Shown: piece by piece, positions 55,397-62,098 of the stretch
Layout: every line of letters starts with the position of its first letter
Numbering within the stretch: position 1 is the stretch's first letter
From: Pseudomonas sp. B21-056
Lineage (GTDB): Bacteria > Pseudomonadota > Gammaproteobacteria > Pseudomonadales > Pseudomonadaceae
DNA: 64,000 nt
Assembly: GCF_026016325.1 (NCBI RefSeq)
Contig: NZ_CP087203.1
Span: forward strand, 6,014,001-6,078,000
Direction of reading: 5' to 3'
Translations under genes and position numbers: made by a program
Notes under the pieces: model-generated
What the model was told of the DNA's origin: nothing
Seen by the model: the letters and a program-made list of their open reading frames with translations, nothing else
Database searches by the model: none

Positions 55397-56776
55397 GTGA
55401 CTGCTCCCCTGACTGAACTGCAGACCCTCTGGCTGACCGAGACGGTACGCCTGCGTGAAGAACACGCAGGCCCCCTCCAAGACCAGGAAGCCAATCGCCT
55501 GGCCCGTGCGGCGGGCGGCGATCTATCGACTCGCATCCAGCATCGTGCCTACCGGCTGGCCGAGCGCGACGGTCTTATCGAAGCCCTGCGCCACTGGCTG
55601 CAAGGGGCACGCCTGGCGCTGATCGTACTGGCTGTGTTCGCCATCGTCAGCGGCGCGGGCCTGGGGTTTGCCGCACTGGGTGACGGCCAGCCCCCCGTCA
55701 ACGTGTTCTGGGCCCTGGGCAGTCTGTTGGGGCTGAACCTGATCCTGCTCATCGGTTGGGCGCTGGGACTGTTATTCGCCGGGGAACAAGGCGCGACACT
55801 GGGACGCCTGTGGCTGTGGCTCAGCGAAAAACTTGCTCGCGATGCCAAGGCCGCCCAACTGGCGCCGGCCCTGCTGCTGTTGCTGCAACGACACAAGCTC
55901 AATCGCTGGGCCCTCGGCATGCTGGTCAACGCTGTGTGGCTGTTGGCGATGCTCAGCGCGCTGGTCATCGTATTGCTGCTGATGGCGACCCGACGCTATG
56001 GCTTTGTCTGGGAAACCACCCTTCTCGGTGGCGAAACCTTTGTCACCCTGACCCGCGCCCTTGGCGCGCTGCCGGCGTTGTTGGGTTTCAGTGTCCCGAC
56101 CGTCGAGATGATCCGTGCCAGCGGCGACGGCGCCCTGAACATCGAAAGCGCTCGCCAGGCCTGGGCCACGTGGCTGGTGGGCGTGGTACTGGTGTACGGC
56201 GTGCTGCCGCGCCTGGGCCTGGCTCTGCTGTGCCTGTGGCGTTGGCGGCGTGGCCGCGCGACCCTGCGCCTGGACTTGAACCTGCCGGGCTACGCGCAAC
56301 TGCGCGAACGCCTGATGCCCAGCAGTGAGCGGCTGGGGGTCAACGACGCCGCGCCCGGGCAGTTGCATCAGATCGAGCGTTCTGTCGCGACGATGGACAG
56401 CGCGGGTGCGCTGCTGGTGGCGATCGAACTGGACGATCGCCCCTGGCCGCCGAAGCTACCGGACTCGGTGAAGAACGCCGGCATCCTCGACAGCCGCGAA
56501 TCACGCCACAAACTGCTCGAGCAACTGTCGCGCTTTCCGCCGGAGCGCCTGGCGATTGCCTGCGACCCGCGGCGCTCACCGGACCGCGGCAGCCTGGCGT
56601 TGATCGCCGAACTGGCCCGCAGTGCCAGTGCTACCCGCGTCTGGCTGTTGCAGGCGCCCCCCGGCGAGGCCCTGGACGCCGAACGCCTGGGCGACTGGCA
56701 CAACGCATTGCAACAGTTGCAGTTGCCCTTCGCCGACTGTGCGCCCTTGAACTGGCTGGAGACCGGCCATGACTGA
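55397..56776 (+). CDS. DUF2868 membrane protein
   Basis: This is a 459-aa protein of unknown function with a GTG start. It has an N-terminal soluble part (about 1-70, LTELQTLWLTETVRLREEH), four or more membrane helices between about 70 and 280, and a soluble C-terminal half (about 310-459) with no known motif. Its stop overlaps the following GTPase gene by eight bases, the constant partner of this family, so the two proteins probably act together at the membrane. Confidence 0.9.
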   Translation: MTAPLTELQTLWLTETVRLREEHAGPLQDQEANRLARAAGGDLSTRIQHRAYRLAERDGLIEALRHWLQGARLALIVLAVFAIVSGAGLGFAALGDGQPPVNVFWALGSLLGLNLILLIGWALGLLFAGEQGATLGRLWLWLSEKLARDAKAAQLAPALLLLLQRHKLNRWALGMLVNAVWLLAMLSALVIVLLLMATRRYGFVWETTLLGGETFVTLTRALGALPALLGFSVPTVEMIRASGDGALNIESARQAWATWLVGVVLVYGVLPRLGLALLCLWRWRRGRATLRLDLNLPGYAQLRERLMPSSERLGVNDAAPGQLHQIERSVATMDSAGALLVAIELDDRPWPPKLPDSVKNAGILDSRESRHKLLEQLSRFPPERLAIACDPRRSPDRGSLALIAELARSASATRVWLLQAPPGEALDAERLGDWHNALQQLQLPFADCAPLNWLETGHD

Positions 56777-58142
56777 GCCCATGAAGCCGCTGAAACTGGC
56801 CGTGGTCGGCCACACCAACGTCGGCAAGACTTCACTGCTGCGCACCCTGACCCGGGACGTCGGCTTTGGCGAAGTGTCCCATCGCCCGAGCACCACCCGA
56901 CACGTCGAGGGGGCGCGCTTGTCGGTGGACGGCGAGGCGCTGCTGGAGCTGTACGACACGCCGGGCCTGGAGGACGCCATCGCGCTGCTCGATTACCTCG
57001 AACGCCTGGAACGTCCGGGTGAACGCCTGGACGGCCCGGCGCGCCTGGCCCGCTTCCTGGAGGGCAGCGAGGCGCGACAACGCTTCGAGCAGGAAGCCAA
57101 AGTGCTGCGGCAACTGCTTGCCAGCGATGCCGGGCTCTACGTGATTGATGCCCGGGAGCCGGTGCTGGCCAAGTACCGCGATGAACTGGAGGTCCTCGCC
57201 AGTTGCGGCAAACCGCTGCTACCGGTGCTGAATTTCGTCAGCAGTGCCCAGCACCGCGAAGCCGATTGGCGTGAAGCCCTGGCCCGCTTGGGGCTGCACG
57301 CCCTGGTGCGTTTCGACAGCGTCGCGCCGCCCGAGGATGGTGAGCGGCGCCTGTATGAAAGCCTTGCACTGTTGCTGGAAAACGCTCGTGGCCAACTGGA
57401 ACGGTTGATCGCCGATCAACAGGCCCAGCGCCTGGCTCGCCAGCAGAGCGCAGCGCGCTTGATCGCCGAGTTGCTGATCGACTGCGCCGCCTGCCGACGC
57501 AGCGTGACCAGCGACGCCGAACTGGAGCGCCAGGCCATCAGCGAACTGCGCAACGCAGTACGCCAGCGGGAACAGCGCTGCGTCGAGGCCTTGCTCAAGC
57601 TCTATGCCTTCCGTCCACAGGACGCCGCGGCCAGTGATCTACCGCTGCTCGATGGACGCTGGGGCGATGACCTGTTCAATCCTGAAACCCTCAAGCAACT
57701 GGGCGTCCGGGTCGGCGGCGGCATCGCAGCCGGCGCGGCGGCCGGAGCCGGCGTGGATTTGCTGGTGGGCGGCCTGACCCTCGGCGCCGCGGCCCTGGCC
57801 GGCGCGATTGCCGGCGGCGCCCTGCAAACCGCCCGCAGCTATGGCAACCGGTTGATGGGCAAACTCAAGGGCCAGCGGGAACTGACGGTGGACGACAGCG
57901 TGCTGCGCCTGCTGGCCCTGCGCCAACGGCAGCTGCTGCAAGCCCTCAACCAGCGCGGCCATGCGGCGCTGGACAGCATCAGGATCGACACGCCCCAGGA
58001 CAAGGGCTGGCGCGAGGGCAAACTGCCAGAAGCGTTGAACAAGGCCCGGGCGTATCCGCAGTGGTCCTCGCTCAATGCCCACCCGAGATTGAGCCAGGCC
58101 GAGCGGCAGGAGCAGATCGAGCAGTTGGCCGCACAGTTATAG
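56769..58142 (+). CDS. DUF3482 GTPase
   Basis: This is a 457-aa protein. The N-terminal GTPase domain has AVVGHTNVGKTSLLRTL (G1, residues 11-27), a Thr-rich switch I (RPSTTRHVEG) and DTPGLEDAIAL (G3, 63-73); the usual NKxD of G4 reads LNFVSS. The C-terminal half is the DUF3482 domain with a glycine-zipper stretch (VGGGIAAGAAAGAGVDLLVG, then LTLGAAALAGAIAGG, about 315-350) that could insert in membranes. It is translationally coupled to the DUF2868 gene. Its role is unknown. Confidence 0.9.
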   Translation: MTEPMKPLKLAVVGHTNVGKTSLLRTLTRDVGFGEVSHRPSTTRHVEGARLSVDGEALLELYDTPGLEDAIALLDYLERLERPGERLDGPARLARFLEGSEARQRFEQEAKVLRQLLASDAGLYVIDAREPVLAKYRDELEVLASCGKPLLPVLNFVSSAQHREADWREALARLGLHALVRFDSVAPPEDGERRLYESLALLLENARGQLERLIADQQAQRLARQQSAARLIAELLIDCAACRRSVTSDAELERQAISELRNAVRQREQRCVEALLKLYAFRPQDAAASDLPLLDGRWGDDLFNPETLKQLGVRVGGGIAAGAAAGAGVDLLVGGLTLGAAALAGAIAGGALQTARSYGNRLMGKLKGQRELTVDDSVLRLLALRQRQLLQALNQRGHAALDSIRIDTPQDKGWREGKLPEALNKARAYPQWSSLNAHPRLSQAERQEQIEQLAAQL

Positions 58143-58154
58143 GCGACACGATCC

Positions 58155-58287
58155 TGTGGCGAGGGGATTTATCCCCGTTGGGGGTGCGCAGCACCCCTAA
58201 AACCTGACACCGCGGTGTGTCAGGTAGACCGCGTCAATCCTTTTGGGGGCGCTGCGCACCCCAACGGGGATAAATCCCCTCGCCACA
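58155..58287. repeat. Long inverted repeat of a different family (GTGGCGAGGGGATTTATCCC)
   Basis: The left arm starts at 58155 with TGTGGCGAGGGGATTTATCC, and the right arm is its complement ending at 58287. The inner parts (TGCGCAGC and GCTGCGCA) also pair. It lies at convergent ends of the GTPase and DUF523 genes. Confidence 0.88.
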
Positions 58288-58308
58288 AAAGCGGTTGTGT
58301 CAGGCAGA

Positions 58309-58800
58309 TCAACAGTTGATCAAAGCCTTGAGCGCCGCCGCAGCCTCAACCAACTCCAACTCACTGAATACCCGCACCCCATGGCGCTTGAGCAACGCCG
58401 CCGTCACGCCTTCGCCCTGGACCTTCACGCCGCCGAACGTCCCATCATAAGTCAGCAGATTGCCGCAGGACGGGCTGTTGGCCTTGAGCACGGCGATTCG
58501 GATGCCATGTTCACGCACCAGTTCCAGGGCCTGGTACGCGCCCGACAGGAACTGCGCACTCACGTCCTCGCCCTCGGTGGTCATCACTGCCGCCTGGCCA
58601 TCGAGCACCTGTGCGCCCTGCCCACCGGGAATTTCCGCCGCCGCCCGAGGCGTGGGCAAGCCGCCGGCAACTTCCGGGCACAGCGGCACGACGCGGCCTT
58701 CGCCGACCCACTGCTGGAGTTGCTCGAACGGTCCGCTCGTCCCCGCGTCGTAACGCACGCGATGTCCAAGCAGGCAACGACTGACCAGGATCTTTTCCAT
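58309..58800 (-). CDS. DUF523 family protein
   Basis: This is a 163-aa protein of unknown function with conserved Cys residues: VSRCLLGHRVRYDAG near the start, VVPLCPEVAGGLPTPR, and LKANSPSCGN. The spacing suggests a metal or cluster site. The ATG at 58800 lies right after the upstream TGA (58803), indicating coupling with the 2OG oxygenase gene. Confidence 0.9.
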   Translation of the reverse strand: MEKILVSRCLLGHRVRYDAGTSGPFEQLQQWVGEGRVVPLCPEVAGGLPTPRAAAEIPGGQGAQVLDGQAAVMTTEGEDVSAQFLSGAYQALELVREHGIRIAVLKANSPSCGNLLTYDGTFGGVKVQGEGVTAALLKRHGVRVFSELELVEAAAALKALINC

Positions 58801-58802
58801 GC

Positions 58803-59435
58803 TCAAAACAACTCGTTGCCACGGCGCCGGAACCAGCCGGTCAAGGACAGGCGATCCCGCGTGGCCGGCAGGACCTCATGGGGGATATTCCCCGACAGGA
58901 ACACCACCAGGCAGCCGCCAGTGGGCACCACGTCATGTTCCACGCCGTCGTCCAGGTACATGCGCAACTGCCCGCCATGCTCCGGCAACCAGGCGTCATT
59001 GAGGTAGAGCACCGTCGACACCATGCGCCGGTCGTCATCGCGAAAGCGGTCGACATGCTTGAGGTAGAACGCGCCGGGCGGGTACAGGGCGAAGTGGCTT
59101 TCGAAATCCTCCAGGCCCAGGAAGAGCCCACGGTTCAGCGCCTCGCGCAGGCTGTCCATCAGCCCCAGGTAACGGTCGCAGGCTTCGGCCTGGCCGGGTT
59201 CGATCCATTGGATGCGATCACCCCGTATGCCTTCGCGGATCTCCGAAGACACGCCGCGCCCGACTGCGGCCGGGGCCAGTTCGCCTTCGGCGGCACGCTG
59301 GCGACACTCGGCCGCCAGGGCACGGGTCAGCGTATCCGGCAGGAAGATGTTCTGCTGCGACCAGCCGCGCTCGGCCAGGTCGTCGACGATACGTAACAGC
59401 AACGGGTGATCAGAAGGTATTTGCATGGCGCGCAT
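58803..59435 (-). CDS. 2-oxoglutarate/Fe(II)-dependent oxygenase
   Basis: This is a 210-aa prolyl 4-hydroxylase-type dioxygenase. Iron ligands are H and D in YLKHVDRFRDDD and H in NIPHEVLPATRDR, with the Arg that binds 2-oxoglutarate following at TRDRLSLTGWF. The substrate is unknown. The start at 59435 has AGGA five bases upstream; a second ATG lies at 59426. It is probably cotranscribed with the DUF523 gene. Confidence 0.92.
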   Translation of the reverse strand: MRAMQIPSDHPLLLRIVDDLAERGWSQQNIFLPDTLTRALAAECRQRAAEGELAPAAVGRGVSSEIREGIRGDRIQWIEPGQAEACDRYLGLMDSLREALNRGLFLGLEDFESHFALYPPGAFYLKHVDRFRDDDRRMVSTVLYLNDAWLPEHGGQLRMYLDDGVEHDVVPTGGCLVVFLSGNIPHEVLPATRDRLSLTGWFRRRGNELF

Positions 59436-59575
59436 AGTATTCCTGTGCCTGCAAAACCGACAGCGCCACGCAGCGGGTTGGCCGCGCCAAGTGGCACCGC
59501 CGTACGAACTTGATACGAATTCTCGACAAGTTCCCACACCCCACGGAGAATAGTCGGCTGCTGACAGGAGTCCCT

Positions 59576-60319
59576 ATGCGCCGTTTGCTTTTCTCACTGT
59601 TGATGTTCTGCGTTTTGCCCGCCTGGGCAGACAGCTATGACCAGTTATACAAGGTCGCCGGCTGGCCGGAACAGCGCGCGCATTTCAACGATGCCTTGAG
59701 CTCCGCGCAGCAGCGTTACCAGAACAGCCTGCCACCGGCGGTGTTCCAGGCACTGGTGAACAACAGCAACCAGCGCTTCGCCCCCCAGGCCATGGACCAG
59801 CGGGCCGAGGCGCAGATGCGCCGCAATCTTCGTGATCCAAGCCCGGCCCTGGCGTTTTTCCAGTCGCCCCTGGGCCGCAAGGTCGTGGCCGCCGAGCTGT
59901 TGGCGACCCGTCGCGACCAATTGGCAAAGAACGCCAAGGGCCTGCCCAAGATGCCGGCCAGCGACAACCGCCTGCTGATCATCGGCCACCTGGCCCAGGC
60001 CCTGCCCGCCCGCGAGGCCGGCGCCGAAGTGAGCCTGGCCATCGCCGGCGTGGCGGCCGACAGCCTGAGTTCGATGATCCCCGGCCTGCTCGGCGGCGGC
60101 CAGGCCCAGGGCATGCTGAACGGCCAGCGCCAGCGGCTAATGGATCAGATCGGCGCTGACCTGAACAACACACTGCTGTACGTCTACCGTGACCTCACGG
60201 ATGCCGAGCTGGAGGAGTTCTCCACCTTTGCCGAATCGGCCGAGGGCCGGGCCTATTACCAGGCGGCCCTGGCGGCGATCCGGGCGGGGTTGGCGGTGGG
60301 GCAGAGTCTCGGACAATAG
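59576..60319 (+). CDS. DUF2059 secreted protein
   Basis: This is a 247-aa protein with signal peptide MRRLLFSLLMFCVLPAWA and a DUF2059 domain near the C-terminus (LNNTLLYVYRDLTDAELEEF and STFAESAEGRAYYQAAL). CAGGAG precedes the ATG at 59576. Function is unknown; it is probably periplasmic. It is the single gene on this strand, divergent from the 2OG oxygenase gene. Confidence 0.88.
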   Translation: MRRLLFSLLMFCVLPAWADSYDQLYKVAGWPEQRAHFNDALSSAQQRYQNSLPPAVFQALVNNSNQRFAPQAMDQRAEAQMRRNLRDPSPALAFFQSPLGRKVVAAELLATRRDQLAKNAKGLPKMPASDNRLLIIGHLAQALPAREAGAEVSLAIAGVAADSLSSMIPGLLGGGQAQGMLNGQRQRLMDQIGADLNNTLLYVYRDLTDAELEEFSTFAESAEGRAYYQAALAAIRAGLAVGQSLGQ

Positions 60320-60344
60320 AAACTTCAGCGTCTGAGATGCCGCC

Positions 60345-60436
60345 ATCGCGAGCAGGCTCGCTCCCACATTGGACCTTCGGCGTTCGCGAAATCCAGGCTC
60401 ACTCAACACCCTGTGGGAGCGAGCCTGCTCGCGATA
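60345..60436. repeat. REP doublet, reverse arrangement
   Basis: ATCGCGAGCAGGCTCGCTCC at 60345 and its inverse ending at 60436 lie at convergent ends of the DUF2059 gene and the hydrolase gene. Confidence 0.88.
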
Positions 60437-60448
60437 GGGCCCTTGAAG

Positions 60449-61396
60449 TCACCGCCGGATCCGGCTCATCCGCTTGGTCAGAAACCCGAACATCTCCTCC
60501 CGCATCGCCAGCACTTCATTCGCCAGGTGATGGCGGCCCTCGGGCAGCATCAACACCTGGGGCCGGTCGAATTTGCCCTGCAACACTTGCAGGTTATGTT
60601 GCCAATCCACCGTCATGTCCGCCTGGCCCTGCACGATCAAGGGCCGGCGCGGGCTGTTCGGGGCGGCTTCGATACGCTTGATCCAACGCCCCAACGCGCC
60701 CACCCAGGCGGTAGGCAGGCGTAGCGGTTGCAGCGGGTCGGCTTGCAGGAACGGCAGGAACTGCGGGTCGGTGGAGTTTTCGCTGAAGCGCCGGGCGATA
60801 CCGGTCACGAAAGGCTTGAGCAGGTAATAACTCAACCGTGACCAGCCCCAGGCCCGAGGGCGCACCAAGGGGGACAACAGGATGACCTGGCCCTGGGCCG
60901 GGCTGTTTGCCCCCTGGTTGAGCACATGATCGACCACGATTGCGCCACCGGTGCTTTGCCCGCAGAGATGCCAGGGCTGCGGCAGGTCCAGCTTCCCGGC
61001 CTCGGCCAACAGGCCCTGCAACGTGGCCTGATACTCGGCGAAATCGCCGATGCTGGCGCGCTCGCCGCTGGACAGTCCGTGGCCCGGCAGGTCGCAGGCA
61101 ATCACCGCGAACTGCTGCTCGAGCCCCCATTCGATCAAGTGCCGGTAAAGCCCCATGTGGTCGTAATATCCATGGAACACGAATAACGTCGCCACGGCTT
61201 TTTCCGGCCACCAGACCTGGCCGACCACCTCATACCCGTCGATCTCGAAACGCCCAAGCCCCTTGCGCAAGGTCCGCTGGGGAAAATCCAACCCATAGAA
61301 GTGTTGGTAGGCCTGCGCCTGCGCCGATAGCGGTTGCCACTGGGCCAAGGGTTGCAGGCTGGCGCGCAGGTCATCGGGGTCGAAAGTGGCAGGCAT
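60449..61396 (-). CDS. Alpha/beta hydrolase (serine aminopeptidase S33/lysophospholipase type)
   Basis: This is a 315-aa protein, soluble, of the monoacylglycerol lipase-like group. Motifs are LFVFHGYYDHMGLYRHL (oxyanion region), CDLPGHGLSSGERASIGDF, the nucleophile elbow HLCGQSTGGAIVVDHV (Ser), IVQGQADMTVDW (acid) and PEGRHHLANEV (His). The substrate is unknown. The ATG at 61396 (MPATFDPDD) is preferred to a start at 61420. Confidence 0.9.
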   Translation of the reverse strand: MPATFDPDDLRASLQPLAQWQPLSAQAQAYQHFYGLDFPQRTLRKGLGRFEIDGYEVVGQVWWPEKAVATLFVFHGYYDHMGLYRHLIEWGLEQQFAVIACDLPGHGLSSGERASIGDFAEYQATLQGLLAEAGKLDLPQPWHLCGQSTGGAIVVDHVLNQGANSPAQGQVILLSPLVRPRAWGWSRLSYYLLKPFVTGIARRFSENSTDPQFLPFLQADPLQPLRLPTAWVGALGRWIKRIEAAPNSPRRPLIVQGQADMTVDWQHNLQVLQGKFDRPQVLMLPEGRHHLANEVLAMREEMFGFLTKRMSRIRR

Positions 61397-61504
61397 CAAT
61401 ATTCCCAGGCAGATGCGCAAAAGCGCGAAACAGACTTTGTAGACCTGCGATATTCATCTGTCGCGACAGGCATGGCAAGCTACGCGGCTTCAGAGGATGA
61501 ATCC

Positions 61505-62089
61505 ATGCGCCCGTCCCACCGCCCTACTCTGCTTGCCAGTCTGCTTGCCCTTGGGTGCGCCGTCGTGTTGTGGGTCGCCTACGACTGGTTCCAGGGACGT
61601 TTCCTGCGAGCATTCAGCCAACACACGGCAGTGTTTTCCGGCGACCCTTTGCGCCTGCCGCCCGAGCTGGCCGGGCCGGGCCCGATCCGGCTGGTGCACT
61701 TCTGGGACCCTGCCTGTCCGTGCAACGTCGGCAATCAGCAGCACCTGTCCGAACTGGTCGATAAGTACGCTGCGCAAGGTGTCGAGTTTTATTCGGTACA
61801 GAAAAGCGGCACTCAAGGCCATCTACCGACCACGCTGAGCAGCCTCAAGCCACTTTCGGCGCTGCCCGGTTCGGAGCAGATTCCCGCCAGCCCCGCCGTG
61901 GCGATCTGGAATCGAACTGGCAAACTGGCTTACTTCGGTCCCTACAGCGAAGGCTTGACCTGTAATTCGAACAACAGCTTCATCGAGCCGATCCTCGAGG
62001 CCTTGAACGTTGGTCGCGCAGTCAATGCGACCCACACACTGGCGGTGGGCTGTTATTGTCCATGGAGCAAGGACGCACCATCCGAATAA
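61505..62089 (+). CDS. Membrane-anchored thioredoxin-like protein (DUF6436 type)
   Basis: This is a 194-aa protein with one N-terminal anchor (LLASLLALGCAVVLWVAYDW, residues 9-28) and a thioredoxin-fold domain. The active-site-like segment HFWDPACPCNVGN has Cys-Pro-Cys in place of CxxC. A C-terminal GCYCPWSKD and a Cys in GLTCNSN give more thiols. It is followed ten bases later by the acylase gene, so it may serve folding of that protein or be unrelated. Function not known. Confidence 0.82.
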   Translation: MRPSHRPTLLASLLALGCAVVLWVAYDWFQGRFLRAFSQHTAVFSGDPLRLPPELAGPGPIRLVHFWDPACPCNVGNQQHLSELVDKYAAQGVEFYSVQKSGTQGHLPTTLSSLKPLSALPGSEQIPASPAVAIWNRTGKLAYFGPYSEGLTCNSNNSFIEPILEALNVGRAVNATHTLAVGCYCPWSKDAPSE

Positions 62090-62098
62090 GGGAGCACC

